From the NCBI GenBank assembly GCA_017880865.1, contig JADGRL010000008.1, forward strand, positions 20,480 to 84,479: a DNA stretch of 64,000 nt, in the 5' to 3' direction. Source of the stretch: Gallionella sp. (GTDB lineage Bacteria > Pseudomonadota > Gammaproteobacteria > Burkholderiales > Gallionellaceae). A model generated the notes under the pieces. That model was not told the DNA's origin. It made no database searches and saw only the letters and a list, made by a program, of their open reading frames with translations. A program made the translations under genes and the position numbers. Of the stretch, positions 9,017 through 18,797 are shown in pieces (position 1 is the first letter of the stretch; every line of letters starts with the position of its first letter).

Positions 9017-10237
9017 TTATTGGTTGCGCATGGCGAGCAATTGATTTTCAAACCCTTGCAATACGCCCGCTTTATCCCAAGCTTGCGCAGCCTTGCGGGC
9101 CTCCACTCCAAGACGTTCTCGTTCCTGCGGAGCATGCAGGAGCTCAAGCAACCCACGCGCAACCTCTTGGGCATTGCCCGGCTCAACCACAATGCCGCAG
9201 GATGATACCATCTTAGCCAGTTGAGTTCCGGGATGCGCCGTCGCCAACACAGGCCTTCCACTCGCCAACATCCCAAGCACTTTTGATGGCATGACCAAAT
9301 CGGCCGCATCGGCTCGCTGCGGCATTAAATGTACATCCGCCAGATTCAGCAATTCGTTCAGCTTTTCCGCTGGTTGTAATGGCAGCCAGCGTACATTGTG
9401 CAAACCCGCTCCCATCTGCATCAAGCGCTCCCGTGCTGCGCCTGCTCCGCAGAGCACGAACAGCAATCTGGATTCAGCCAGCAAAGACCTTGCTGCCTCC
9501 AGCAATATTTCCAGCCCTTGTTTTTCTCCCATATTCCCTGAATAAAGGACTACGCATTTATTGTCTTCAATACCTAACTCGGCGCGATAACTACTCGCTT
9601 TAGGCAAGGGGAAAATTTCGCGTGCGTCCACCCAGTTAGGCAGTAATAGACTTCTCTCTGGTGCGACCCCTTTGATCAATAGTCGTTCAAGCATATTGTC
9701 CGAGATCGTTGAAACCTTGTTAAAACGTCGCATCAGCCAGGACTCTGCTATAGCGACGATTCGGTGCAACCACGGCGCACGCAAAATTCCCATATCAAAC
9801 GCAGCATCAATTTCGAAATCCTGAACATGCAACCAGGCTTTGGCTCCCGACAATTTCGCACACAACCAAGCCAGAGGTGCACAAAACAACGGGGGTTCGA
9901 TAACGAGAATCACATTGGGGCGCCAGAATATTTGGCGGACCATGATCGGCATGCTGGACAAAGCGAAACTAGCCAAGTGCAATAAACGCTTCAATCCGGA
10001 CGGTCGAGCTGGAACCCAAATCGGACAACGCCAAATCGAAACCCCTTTTCGCTGCTCCTTGCTGTAATGCCAAGCAACATAGCCATCGTCAACCCGCCAT
10101 TCAGGATAATAAGGTGGGGCCGTCACTATGCGCACTTCGTGCCCGGCGGCAACCAGATATTCAGCCATTTCGCTGCTATATTTTCCAATACCGGTGAGTT
10201 CTGGCGCGTAATTAATACCAACGATCAAGATACGCAT
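9017..10237 (-). CDS. WcaI-like family 4 glycosyltransferase
   Basis: A 406-residue GT-B enzyme very like colanic acid WcaI. It begins RILIVGINYAPELTGIGKYSSEMAE, then VTAPPYYPEW and WRCPIWVPARPSGLKRLLHLASFA. The C-terminal half has VLYSGNMGEKQGLE and the donor-binding region DLVMPSKVLGMLASGRPVLA. WcaI enzymes add a sugar (often fucose) to the lipid-linked precursor. The stop is 60 bases before the WcaJ-like gene start and its own start lies 2 bases past the methyltransferase stop, so the three form one unit. Confidence 0.88.
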   Translation of the reverse strand: MRILIVGINYAPELTGIGKYSSEMAEYLVAAGHEVRIVTAPPYYPEWRVDDGYVAWHYSKEQRKGVSIWRCPIWVPARPSGLKRLLHLASFALSSMPIMVRQIFWRPNVILVIEPPLFCAPLAWLCAKLSGAKAWLHVQDFEIDAAFDMGILRAPWLHRIVAIAESWLMRRFNKVSTISDNMLERLLIKGVAPERSLLLPNWVDAREIFPLPKASSYRAELGIEDNKCVVLYSGNMGEKQGLEILLEAARSLLAESRLLFVLCGAGAARERLMQMGAGLHNVRWLPLQPAEKLNELLNLADVHLMPQRADAADLVMPSKVLGMLASGRPVLATAHPGTQLAKMVSSCGIVVEPGNAQEVARGLLELLHAPQERERLGVEARKAAQAWDKAGVLQGFENQLLAMRNQ

Positions 10238-10239
10238 GC

Positions 10240-11202
10240 CTATTTTTTTCGCGCGACTACAACCAGGCAGTCACCCCGCTTGCACAGATTGCCCAAACAC
10301 AACAAAGGAAAAGCCAGGCCACGAATCAGTAAAATCAACAAAGCCATTAATGCCGCCGATCTAAGCTGCTTGGTTGGCTGGCCGGGTTTGGCAAACAATC
10401 TAGCGATAATTGAACTTGCAACCCATAAAGCCGGGGTCTCCTGTCTAATTGTAGCAATCTCAAATTGAGCCTTTTTTAACACTTCTCTCAGTGTATCCGG
10501 AGAGAAGTGCACAATATGAAAAGGCACATGCCAATTGATCCAGAAATGTCCAAATACTGAACGCAACCAGCTTCGGCTGTTAGGACAGCTTATCCAGACC
10601 TGCCCTCCAGAATTAAGTATACGTGCCACATGATTGAGCATCTGAGCCGGAGTCAGAGAATGCTCCAGCACATTCGACAGCACGACCACTTCATATTTTT
10701 CCGTTGGCTCAAACTGCTCGATCAAATCAGAATAAACCACAAAACCTTTTTTTCTTGCCACATCTGCGGCCCGGCTATTCAGCTCCAGCCCTTCCACGGC
10801 ATAGCCGCTGCCTTGGTAATGAATCAGGCCACGCCCCTCATTGCACCCCACGTCTAACAAACGCCCCTTGCCGCGTAGTGCATGAAAGGAAATATCACCA
10901 TCGATCTTCAACCAAAAATTCCACAACCACGAATTCTGAAATAGCTTGCGAACTTTCACATAAGGACTGGCTGTTTCTGTTTCTTCACCGCCAAAGTTGT
11001 AATAAGTTTCATACAACATTTTCAGCTCGTCACTTGTCGGCAAGGGAACGATTTGCTCCAGGCCGCAGTTGTTACACTGCGCGATCCAATAGGGCGTGGT
11101 GATGCCAAATCGCGTGTCGAATAACATTTCACTATCTGCCTCAATGGAAGATTTGCAATTCAAACAAAAAGCTGGGGAAGGGCACTTATTACTCATCGGC
11201 AT
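10240..11202 (-). CDS. Class I SAM-dependent methyltransferase with N-terminal zinc ribbon
   Basis: A 320-residue protein with two CxxC pairs at the N-terminus (CLNC and CNNC, about 30 residues apart), likely a zinc ribbon. A class I methyltransferase core follows: LLDVGCNEGRGL, GLELNSRAADVARKKG, VVVLSNVLEHSLTP and SGGQVWISCPNS. HVPFHIVHFSP is typical of sugar or lipid methyltransferases in O-antigen clusters. Two hydrophobic stretches near the C-terminus (residues 280-310) may contact the membrane. The substrate is probably a sugar of this locus, by context only. Confidence 0.82.
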   Translation of the reverse strand: MPMSNKCPSPAFCLNCKSSIEADSEMLFDTRFGITTPYWIAQCNNCGLEQIVPLPTSDELKMLYETYYNFGGEETETASPYVKVRKLFQNSWLWNFWLKIDGDISFHALRGKGRLLDVGCNEGRGLIHYQGSGYAVEGLELNSRAADVARKKGFVVYSDLIEQFEPTEKYEVVVLSNVLEHSLTPAQMLNHVARILNSGGQVWISCPNSRSWLRSVFGHFWINWHVPFHIVHFSPDTLREVLKKAQFEIATIRQETPALWVASSIIARLFAKPGQPTKQLRSAALMALLILLIRGLAFPLLCLGNLCKRGDCLVVVARKK

Positions 11203-11207
11203 GCAAT

Positions 11208-12197
11208 CTAATTTTGAATTTCAGCCGTATCTTGCGGAAAATCGGCGTAGCGCATACCGCCTAATATGCTACGTTTCAAATTCAAGCATCTGCTCAAAAA
11301 ATCCCTACGTGGCGCAAGAAATGTTATCTGGATGCCGGCTTGCTTCAACAATGTGAATTTACTGGACAGGCATAACAGGTATGGTCGGTAAATGGAATCA
11401 ACTGCATTTCCAACTGCATAACCGGAATAGAGCAAAGCTCGACTAGCGGAAATAATCTTGAGCCCGTGAAAATGGTAGAACACCGGGTTTGTTCTCCCGC
11501 CGCCCTTTTGTTCAAAATATCGGACATTCCACGGGGCCAGAGTTTTTTCTTTCTGCTGGAGAATGTGAACCGCTGCATCAAATAAAGTTGGCCACTGATC
11601 GAGATATTTTTGATCACCCAGTTTTCCATCCTCAGGCTTCTCATAACACCACTCCAAGCATCTCTCCTGCCACCAATGCATAACATTTATTGCCGCCTCA
11701 GTTCTGCTGAATGTCATGAATTGAACACAAAATCGACCGCTTTTACGAGACTTGTCATAACGCGGATCATAAGCGTGTTCGGTAATCAGCACATCTTTGC
11801 CGGAATGCTCAAACTCGTCCAGCAACAACTTTGGATGGTCAAAGAAAAACAAATCCGCATCCAGATAGGTGACACGTTCAACTTGTGCATCACGTTCGAA
11901 AACAAATTGTGGGGTAAACGGCGTGAGGGTCCAGCAATACTCCGCTCGGCTACGCAACGGCTTGACCGCGAGCAAATGCACATCTTCTACCTCATGTAAC
12001 GGAATCAAACTTACATGGGGCAACGCCAACCGAATCAAATGCTGCTCCACCAATTCATCCATGCACACAATCCACAAATGGAAAGGTTGGCCTTGGGCCA
12101 TCAATGAATGGTGCAGAGCCAAACCCATCGGCAGGTAATTGTTGTCAAATAAAGTTACGAAATGCTCGGCACGCGTTAGCGTTTTATTTGAAGGCAT
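11208..12197 (-). CDS. GT8-like putative glycosyltransferase
   Basis: A 329-residue protein with features of GT-A family 8-like enzymes: HFVTLFDNNYLPMGLALHHSL at the N-terminus (as in glycogenin-like proteins), VTYLDADLFFFDHP near residue 115 with the DxD metal motif, and GDQKYLDQWP near residue 205, the usual acceptor-site block. VFYHFHGLK near residue 250 supplies the C-terminal His ligand. Its start overlaps the 3' end of the aminotransferase gene by 14 bases. The sugar is unknown. Confidence 0.72.
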   Translation of the reverse strand: MPSNKTLTRAEHFVTLFDNNYLPMGLALHHSLMAQGQPFHLWIVCMDELVEQHLIRLALPHVSLIPLHEVEDVHLLAVKPLRSRAEYCWTLTPFTPQFVFERDAQVERVTYLDADLFFFDHPKLLLDEFEHSGKDVLITEHAYDPRYDKSRKSGRFCVQFMTFSRTEAAINVMHWWQERCLEWCYEKPEDGKLGDQKYLDQWPTLFDAAVHILQQKEKTLAPWNVRYFEQKGGGRTNPVFYHFHGLKIISASRALLYSGYAVGNAVDSIYRPYLLCLSSKFTLLKQAGIQITFLAPRRDFLSRCLNLKRSILGGMRYADFPQDTAEIQN

Positions 12198-13281
12198 TTA
12201 TCGACTCAATCACTTTTGCAGCATCTGCATCGCTCATCTGAGGATGACATGGAATGGAAAGGCATTGAGCCGCATGTTGCTCGGCAGATCGCAATCCATT
12301 AGGATCGCGATGTAACTCTATACATGGCGGTTGCATATGAATAGGTACCGGATAGTGCACCAGTGTTTGTACACCCGTCTCCTTGAGATGTTGCGCCAAA
12401 CGATCACGCTGCCGACTCAGCACCACAAACAAGTGGTGCACATGACTGTGCGCCTGCATCGGCGCAGCTAACAGCCGCACCGCAGAGTTGGCGATACCCG
12501 CATGATACGCACCCGCTATCTGGCGACGTCGCTCGGTAAAATCCTCCAGCCACTCCAGTCGTGTCAGCAGCAACGCCGCCTGTAATTCATCTAGACGACT
12601 ATTCAGTCCCAGAGTGGGATGCTGATAGCGCACGCTTTGCCCATAGTTGCGCAACACTGCTGCCCGTTGCGCAAGTTCTGTGTCTTCGCATATCAAGGCA
12701 CCGCCATCACCCAACGCACCTAAATTCTTGGTTGGGTAAAAGCTATATGCGCCAAATATTCCAAAACTCCCAGCCGTTTTCCCATTCCACTGCGCCAAAT
12801 GCGCTTGTGCGCAATCCTCCAGCAAGACAATTCCATGTCGCTGACAAAATGCCACCCAACTTTCCATTTCGCGCACTTGCCCATACAGATGAACCAGCAA
12901 TACCGCTTTGGTTTTCGAGCTAATGCAGCGCTCCACACTCGCGGGGTCGAGCAATGCGGTGTCTGGATCGATATCTGCCAAAACCGGAATGGCTCCAGCA
13001 CGAATAATCGCCAACACCGTTGCAAACGCCGTCATCGGCGTAGTAATGACTTCATCACCCGGACCAATATCAAGGCCACGCAAACCAATCTCGATGGCAT
13101 CCATACCATTGCCAACGCCTACAGCATTAGCCACGCCGCATCGCCTTGCCCAAGCTTGTTCAAAAGTCTGCAATTCATTGCCCAGCACATACCAGCCCGA
13201 GCGCAGCACTCTCTCCATTGCGGTCAATTCAGCAACTCTTAACTCCTCTGGTTCGGCTTTGAAATCATTTATTAAAATCAT
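12184..13281 (-). CDS. DegT/DnrJ/EryC1/StrS-family sugar aminotransferase
   Basis: A PLP enzyme of 365 residues from the ATG at 13281. The frame is open to 13368 but those residues lie inside the previous gene; the chosen ATG overlaps that gene's TGA as ATGA. Motifs: GNGMDAIEIGLRGL, PGDEVITTPMTA, LLEDCAQAHLA and FYPTKNLGALGDGGA containing the catalytic Lys, then LNSRLDELQAALL. Such enzymes transaminate keto-sugar nucleotides at C3 or C4. The coupled SDR gene probably makes or modifies its substrate. Confidence 0.9.
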   Translation of the reverse strand: MILINDFKAEPEELRVAELTAMERVLRSGWYVLGNELQTFEQAWARRCGVANAVGVGNGMDAIEIGLRGLDIGPGDEVITTPMTAFATVLAIIRAGAIPVLADIDPDTALLDPASVERCISSKTKAVLLVHLYGQVREMESWVAFCQRHGIVLLEDCAQAHLAQWNGKTAGSFGIFGAYSFYPTKNLGALGDGGALICEDTELAQRAAVLRNYGQSVRYQHPTLGLNSRLDELQAALLLTRLEWLEDFTERRRQIAGAYHAGIANSAVRLLAAPMQAHSHVHHLFVVLSRQRDRLAQHLKETGVQTLVHYPVPIHMQPPCIELHRDPNGLRSAEQHAAQCLSIPCHPQMSDADAAKVIESINAFK

Positions 13282-14279
13282 GCTGCATCCCAATAATGCT
13301 GTTGATTCTTGCCGTAATAGGCCAAGCTCGCAGCGAACCCCTCCCGCAAATTTACCTTGGGCTGCCAACCCAATTCTGCTTCAATTTTGCTGTAATCGCT
13401 GTAATAGTCACCGATGTCAATTACCTTGCGTTCTGGAGGAAAAGGCACCACCTCGATCCGGACTCGTGAGTACAACTCTTTGAACATTTGCGCCACGCGC
13501 AGAAGATTCACCACTTCACGGCTTCCGAGGTTATACACCTGACCATCGGCACGCGGATTGAGTGCCGCAAGCAATAACGCATCGACCACATCATCGACAT
13601 AATTGAAATCACGTAATTGCTTGCCATCTCCAAACACCTGGATTGGCTTCCCTTCAATGACATTCCTGATCCAAATGCCAAGAAATGTTTGCCTCGCATC
13701 CTTCACTCGCATGCCAGGGCCATAGGTATTGGTTAGCCGTAGCGCGCAGGCACGTATGCCATAAACGTTGTTGTACAACAGGTGATACCACTCTCCGGCC
13801 AGCTTGTTGATGCCGTTGACGTCCACCGGCCGGATCGGGTGCACCTCGTCCACCGGCAAATATTCTGGTTTGCCATAGAGTTGTCGGGTGCTGGCGAACA
13901 CGATCTTGACGCCGGGATTGTGTTGTCGGCACGCCTCCAAAATTGACAATTGTGCCGCAGCATTAATATCGAGATCAGTACGTGGGTCTGTCATCGAATC
14001 CAGATGGCTGGTTTGTCCGGCCAAATTTAACAGGTAATCTTTTCCCTTTACCAAATAAGCCATGGCGAACGGGTCGCGCACATCTGAAATGTTAAGTATT
14101 ACGCGCTCGCGAATATCGTCAATGTTGAACAGGTTGCCGCCATAGACTGGAATCAGGCTATCCACTACCGTCACCTGCGCCCCTAATGTAACCAAACGAC
14201 GAGCTAGATTGGAGCCGATAAATCCCACCCCACCGGTAATCAACACCTGCTTGCCATTAAATGTTTGAAAATCGCTCAC
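13278..14279 (-). CDS. Extended SDR nucleotide-sugar enzyme lacking the catalytic Tyr
   Basis: A 333-residue NAD-dependent epimerase/dehydratase family protein. The Rossmann motif TGGVGFIGSNL is at residues 15-25 and the NAD-binding acidic residue is D40. The active-site strand reads FASTRQLYGKPEY. The usual YxxxK is NGINK at residues 155-159, so Tyr is replaced by Asn155 while Lys159 is kept. RLTNTYGPG, GDGKQLRDFNYVDDV and LGWQPKV are otherwise typical of UDP/dTDP-sugar enzymes. It is coupled to the aminotransferase by an ATGA overlap, so it may prepare that enzyme's substrate, but the altered active site makes the reaction uncertain. Confidence 0.82.
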   Translation of the reverse strand: MSDFQTFNGKQVLITGGVGFIGSNLARRLVTLGAQVTVVDSLIPVYGGNLFNIDDIRERVILNISDVRDPFAMAYLVKGKDYLLNLAGQTSHLDSMTDPRTDLDINAAAQLSILEACRQHNPGVKIVFASTRQLYGKPEYLPVDEVHPIRPVDVNGINKLAGEWYHLLYNNVYGIRACALRLTNTYGPGMRVKDARQTFLGIWIRNVIEGKPIQVFGDGKQLRDFNYVDDVVDALLLAALNPRADGQVYNLGSREVVNLLRVAQMFKELYSRVRIEVVPFPPERKVIDIGDYYSDYSKIEAELGWQPKVNLREGFAASLAYYGKNQQHYWDAA

Positions 14280-14379
14280 AACATTACCTCTTCACAATAT
14301 GAGTTGATCATATATAACGACTGGATTATTCCATGCTGCGCGCCCAACGATACCAAGGTCTACTGCCTCGCAGATCATA

Positions 14380-15330
14380 TCAACTGCACGCATTATTCTT
14401 GCACATAGCTTGCCGAGCTATATATGCCAATTTGCGCATGATCTTTACCGGCACCTGAAGCAACCATATCCGGAAAAGCCTGATGTACTGTCGCCTGGCA
14501 AATGAACTCTCCTCGACATCAATCAATTCAACCTTGACCGGAATATCCGAAATATCACTCGCAAAGGCATTGGTCGCCGAACAATGAGTTCCACTGCCAT
14601 CGGTTCCGATATTCAAAACCAGGCTGCGTCCGGGATAAAGCGTCAGCTTGTCTTTCAGGAAGGCGCTCGCATACCAGCGAATTGCCCATGAATTGTTCTT
14701 TCCTTTGATCTGATTTCTGAGCATCCTGGTATATGGATAGGAGCCGTTGAAATCAAAGCGATGCGTCAATTTTCGTTCAATCAACTCCCTCAATAATACT
14801 CTTCCATCCGGCTCGAACAAGTCCCACCCCCGCTGCCATGTTGCCCAACCCCAGCAATCTGCACCTTTCAAAAAAAAGGTTTCTGGTAGAGCTGTTTTTA
14901 TTGGGTATTGGTAACCACTTATACTAATGACTCGCTCGTCACGCTCATACAATGTCAGCGCATCATTCAGGAACTTGAGAAAATATCGGGAGACAACCAT
15001 GTCATCTTCGAGAACGATGATACGTCCATGCTCTTGGCAGACGCTAGTAACACCATCGATTATTGATCTCGCCAAGCCGGAATTTTCTGCTCTCTCAATA
15101 ATCTGTACTGCAGAAAACCCATCAATTGTTCTGATGTATTGCCTGACCTCGTTGACCGCTTTCTCATCTGCCGCATTCTTTGGAGCATCGGAAAAAATAT
15201 AGAGCCAAGTAGATAATGACTCGCTATTGGCCTGCAGAGCCTCGATAGTTTTTCGCAAATGAACCAGACGATTGTAGACAAACAAAGCCACCGGAGCGTG
15301 GTGAACTTTCCCTGACTTTTGCGTACTCAT
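14380..15330 (-). CDS. Putative GT-A glycosyltransferase (GNT-I-like)
   Basis: A protein of 316 residues from the ATG at 15330 (an in-frame ATG at 15342 adds four). It begins PVALFVYNRLVHLRKTIEAL and carries RIIVLEDDMVVSRYFL near residue 105, the EDD metal motif of GNT-I/GT13-like and related GT-A folds. GADCWGWATWQRGW is a strongly conserved block in this bacterial group. The start overlaps the FkbM gene stop (TGATG). The donor and acceptor are unknown. Confidence 0.75.
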   Translation of the reverse strand: MSTQKSGKVHHAPVALFVYNRLVHLRKTIEALQANSESLSTWLYIFSDAPKNAADEKAVNEVRQYIRTIDGFSAVQIIERAENSGLARSIIDGVTSVCQEHGRIIVLEDDMVVSRYFLKFLNDALTLYERDERVISISGYQYPIKTALPETFFLKGADCWGWATWQRGWDLFEPDGRVLLRELIERKLTHRFDFNGSYPYTRMLRNQIKGKNNSWAIRWYASAFLKDKLTLYPGRSLVLNIGTDGSGTHCSATNAFASDISDIPVKVELIDVEESSFARRQYIRLFRIWLLQVPVKIMRKLAYIARQAMCKNNACS

Positions 15331-16043
15331 CAGGCGTTCCATTGACTGACCGCTTCTTTATCAACAAAAAAGAATGTGTTATAGGTCTTCGCGTAAATTT
15401 TATAGCCAACCCCTTGCAACAATTGCGCAGTTGGATTGCTTTGCAAATTTTCAAGTCGGGTGTTCAGCAATTCGACCAATAGTACCTTGGGACGAAAACG
15501 ATTCCAGTCGTTCGAAGCAATCACTTCATGATCCAAACCTTCAGTATCAACACTCATAAAGTCAATTGTCCGGCCCTGCGGTAACTGCCGATCCAACAAT
15601 TGAGCCAGTGTCATAACCGGCAATTGAATCTTATTGATGACATAGTACGGAGGGTGATTTTTTTTCGCCGCCTCCTGCTCGGAGAAAGTATTCAGGGCGG
15701 GCTCATTGAAGGCGAAATAAGTCAGAAATCCTTCTTTCGCGCCGATGCCACATTCTACCGTGATATCTTTCGGCCGCATCCGCCTAAACAAGTTTGCCGT
15801 TCCCGGTAAAGCATCTACATTTAATCCCGTCCAGCCACGACGGTAAAAATAATAAGTGTTGGAGTAGCGCACCGGGTGATGCGCGCCGATGTCAACGAAG
15901 AACCCCGATTTAATCTGATTCCCGAACAGCCTCGCAAGCAACAGATCTTCACCCTCCTGGGCGTAGGATAGTCGCCCGCCGATGGGCAGGTGGTCGCGCA
16001 ACCAGCGCCCCAAGCAACTTACCCATTTGGGCCGATTAATCAT
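15330..16043 (-). CDS. FkbM-family methyltransferase
   Basis: A 237-residue class I methyltransferase of the FkbM type. The SAM motif is FFVDIGAHHPVRYSNTYYFYRRGWTG near residue 48, with NVDALPG after it and IDFMSVDTEGLDHEVI near residue 160. Members O-methylate sugars or polyketides; in this locus a sugar hydroxyl is the likely target. It overlaps the ABC transporter gene by 4 bases at its start and the next glycosyltransferase at its stop, so all three are coupled. Confidence 0.9.
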   Translation of the reverse strand: MINRPKWVSCLGRWLRDHLPIGGRLSYAQEGEDLLLARLFGNQIKSGFFVDIGAHHPVRYSNTYYFYRRGWTGLNVDALPGTANLFRRMRPKDITVECGIGAKEGFLTYFAFNEPALNTFSEQEAAKKNHPPYYVINKIQLPVMTLAQLLDRQLPQGRTIDFMSVDTEGLDHEVIASNDWNRFRPKVLLVELLNTRLENLQSNPTAQLLQGVGYKIYAKTYNTFFFVDKEAVSQWNA

Positions 16044-17797
16044 GCCGACACCGCCCTTGTTTCAATAAGTAATCTCCCTTTTTTGAGGTGCCAGACCTCA
16101 TCCACACTTTGCGTAATCTGGTTATCGTGGGTAATAAAAAGCAGAATCTTGTCGAGAAATAACTTACTCAATTGTTGCAAAATCATATCACGCGTCTGCC
16201 CATCCAACGCACTGGTCGCCTCATCGAGAATCAGCACATCAGGTCGCCGCACGATGGCACGCGCCAATCCAATACGTTGCCGCTGACCTCCGGAAAGGTT
16301 GGCCCCCTGATAATCCAGCCGGGTTTCCAACCCGTCCGGCAAGGAGCCGATGAACTCGCTCAAGCCTGACGCCTCAACAGCAACTTGCACCTCTGCATCA
16401 GAGGGGGTGAGTCCAAATGCAATGTTCTCCCGCACGCTGCCGCTGAATATTCGTGTTTGCTGTTCGACCAGCACCACTTTGCGACGCAACGAAGCCAAAT
16501 CGACTTGATCGTATGGCAAGTTCCCGATTTGCAATTCACCCGACATGGGGGGCAGCAATCCCAGCAATACATCGGAAAGCGTGGATTTTCCGGAGCCTGA
16601 CCTGCCCACAAGCGCATAACTGCGCCCAGCTTCCAGTTGTGCGAAAATGCCGGTCAAAACCGGGTAACCAGACACATATCCGCAGGACAAATTCGACATG
16701 CTTATTTTATGGACGGAAGATATTAGCTCCCCGACCAAGGGTGGCTGACCACTCGCAGGGGTATCCCCGATGATGTCCTCCAAATCGAAAGCTGCACGTA
16801 TATCAATTACAACCCGCCCGCCCGAGGATACTGCCGTTCCCAGAAAAGACAACACACGAATTAACATGGTCGTCACTGTAAAAAAATAGATTGCGGAGAA
16901 GTCCTGAATAAACCCCGCCGAAGGAAACAGCACAACGAGCCCCAGCACAATCAATATCAATCCGGGCAGCGAACGCGCCCCCTGATTGAATACATCCAGA
17001 AGAAACAACACGCGCCCGTAGCGATTGATAAGATTTTGGTAGCGCCGGACAACAAATGCCTCCCCTGCCATCGAGCGTATGGAACGAATGCCATTGAATG
17101 CCTCGATAAAAGTGGTACTCGCTTCACGTGACAACAGCGCAGACTCATTACTCCAAGAAAAGACCCGTTTCATTGCAAACCCGATAGCAAATCCTGACAG
17201 CAACAGAAACAACAAAGTCAACTTAAACACGAGGAAGGAGAATATAAATAGAACGACTAGCCCAATAGTAGCGGCAATCAATGCGGATAGGGTCTGCGCC
17301 AGGTTAAAGAAAACCTGCCCTACCCGAACGGCCTCATCTCCGGCCAGTGCCGTGTAATGCCCTATAGTACGTCGGTAAATTTCTGCCAGCGGCTCATGCA
17401 TCACGACATGAGAAAACATCCCTCCACTGAGGTGAGCATGAATGCGTTTTGACACCCAAGTGTTCAAGGCGACTTGAGCAAAACCTACCGCTATTCGCAT
17501 CCCAAGCAGCAACAGGAACAACCACAACCACGTGCGCGACACATCTGGTAGCCCTATTTGTGCCGCGATGTTATGCCAGAAATCAATTATTGTAGAAGTG
17601 AGACTGCCGCTCTGCCCTTTGCCACTGGCAAGCGGCAGCATCACGCTTAACGTGGCGTATTCGAGCATCACCCCCAATGCTGCTGCTGCCGCTGCATATC
17701 TGGCGGACGGGACATGTCTGAATACATACGATGCAAAACGAGGCAGATAAGAGATTACTTTAAATAGCCCATAGTGAGAAAAATGAGTTCCCACCAT
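16040..17797 (-). CDS. ABC transporter, fused permease/ATPase (PglK/MsbA-like flippase)
   Basis: A 585-residue half-transporter that would act as a dimer. Six hydrophobic segments occupy about residues 35-325. The ATPase domain follows with Walker A GRSGSGKST, Q-loop LVEQQTRIFSG, signature LSGGQRQRIGLARA, Walker B DVLILDEATSALD and H-loop FITHD. The PglK/MsbA group flips lipid-linked glycans or lipid A across the inner membrane. Because it sits inside the glycan cluster and no Wzx/Wzy or Wzm/Wzt pair is seen, export of the assembled glycan is the likely role. Confidence 0.88.
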   Translation of the reverse strand: MVGTHFSHYGLFKVISYLPRFASYVFRHVPSARYAAAAAALGVMLEYATLSVMLPLASGKGQSGSLTSTIIDFWHNIAAQIGLPDVSRTWLWLFLLLLGMRIAVGFAQVALNTWVSKRIHAHLSGGMFSHVVMHEPLAEIYRRTIGHYTALAGDEAVRVGQVFFNLAQTLSALIAATIGLVVLFIFSFLVFKLTLLFLLLSGFAIGFAMKRVFSWSNESALLSREASTTFIEAFNGIRSIRSMAGEAFVVRRYQNLINRYGRVLFLLDVFNQGARSLPGLILIVLGLVVLFPSAGFIQDFSAIYFFTVTTMLIRVLSFLGTAVSSGGRVVIDIRAAFDLEDIIGDTPASGQPPLVGELISSVHKISMSNLSCGYVSGYPVLTGIFAQLEAGRSYALVGRSGSGKSTLSDVLLGLLPPMSGELQIGNLPYDQVDLASLRRKVVLVEQQTRIFSGSVRENIAFGLTPSDAEVQVAVEASGLSEFIGSLPDGLETRLDYQGANLSGGQRQRIGLARAIVRRPDVLILDEATSALDGQTRDMILQQLSKLFLDKILLFITHDNQITQSVDEVWHLKKGRLLIETRAVSA

Positions 17798-17798
17798 A

Positions 17799-18785
17799 TT
17801 ATTCCACCCACGCTTTTTGAATTATCACGCTTGAACAGGGATTTTCTGGAAATAAACTAAAGCGAAGTTTGTTTATTAATGGCCTACCAATTTTGAACAC
17901 CACCTCGCTCATCGTCTCCGGCAAATCTACTGAAGTAATACCGTTCAAAATCAACTTGGCTCCTATTGAATAGCCACCTTTAAGTATTAAATGAACCGAA
18001 TTTACTTCTGAAACATCAAGACAAATTTCAAACCGATTTCCTGCCTGCACTCCTTCATGTTTCATTGATAAAAGTATCGAGGCCTGATCGGTTTTGAATC
18101 CAGAATAAAAATAGGGTAAGTCTTGTGGTTTTGAGTAAGTTATTTCTTTCGGCGGAGAAAAGTTTAAACGTTTTTTTATCAATCTAGCAGGAGCTCCGGC
18201 GACTACGCTATAAGGTTCAACATCCCTCGTAACAACTGAGTTCGCCCCAATCACGGCTCCCTTTCCAATTGTTGTACCGGGCATCACCACCACATTAATT
18301 CCTATCCAACAATCATCCTCTACAACGACTGGCTTGCTATGTTGAGAATAAAGCCCATCATCTTGCGCGACAAACGCATCCTGATCTTTGATTAACCATT
18401 GTGGCTTCAGATCGAAATAGTGCCTTCCTGATGAGATATACACATTGTAAGAAAATAAACAGTGCGCACCTATTGAAACGTCACCAAGAATTACGCAACG
18501 ATCCTGAATTGACGTACGATCACCGACCTTTATTTTGCCAGTTGGCCCCATTTCTACATATCGCCCTACGTAACAACTCGTCCCCAATTCAAAACCGCTT
18601 GTTGCAGGAACCGTAATTACGGCATTTTTTCCGATGACGCAATTGCTCCCAAAAGAAAAGGAGCCCTGAATATCCATATTCACACCACTTGCAATACGGA
18701 TACCCCTGTATTTAACCCTCCATACCACACCGAGCCGATTAACCAATCGTGCTAGCGAGCTCATCTTCAAACCAATACCAGTCAT
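17799..18785 (-). CDS. Hexapeptide-repeat acyltransferase with C-terminal extension
   Basis: A 328-residue protein. Residues about 25-210 form a left-handed beta-helix of hexapeptide repeats ([49 protein letters not shown]), with the family ending [12 protein letters not shown]. This is the WbbJ/CatB type of O-acetyltransferase. The remaining 110 residues form a separate beta-rich domain I do not recognise, perhaps for acceptor recognition. One base separates it from the ABC transporter gene. A sugar O- or N-acetyl transfer is inferred from the locus. Confidence 0.85.
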   Translation of the reverse strand: MTGIGLKMSSLARLVNRLGVVWRVKYRGIRIASGVNMDIQGSFSFGSNCVIGKNAVITVPATSGFELGTSCYVGRYVEMGPTGKIKVGDRTSIQDRCVILGDVSIGAHCLFSYNVYISSGRHYFDLKPQWLIKDQDAFVAQDDGLYSQHSKPVVVEDDCWIGINVVVMPGTTIGKGAVIGANSVVTRDVEPYSVVAGAPARLIKKRLNFSPPKEITYSKPQDLPYFYSGFKTDQASILLSMKHEGVQAGNRFEICLDVSEVNSVHLILKGGYSIGAKLILNGITSVDLPETMSEVVFKIGRPLINKLRFSLFPENPCSSVIIQKAWVE

Positions 18786-18797
18786 TTGAACGTTGTG

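Noticed and set aside
13282..13368. N-terminal extension of the aminotransferase
   Set aside because: It lies within the preceding SDR gene; the ATGA overlap start gives the family N-terminus.
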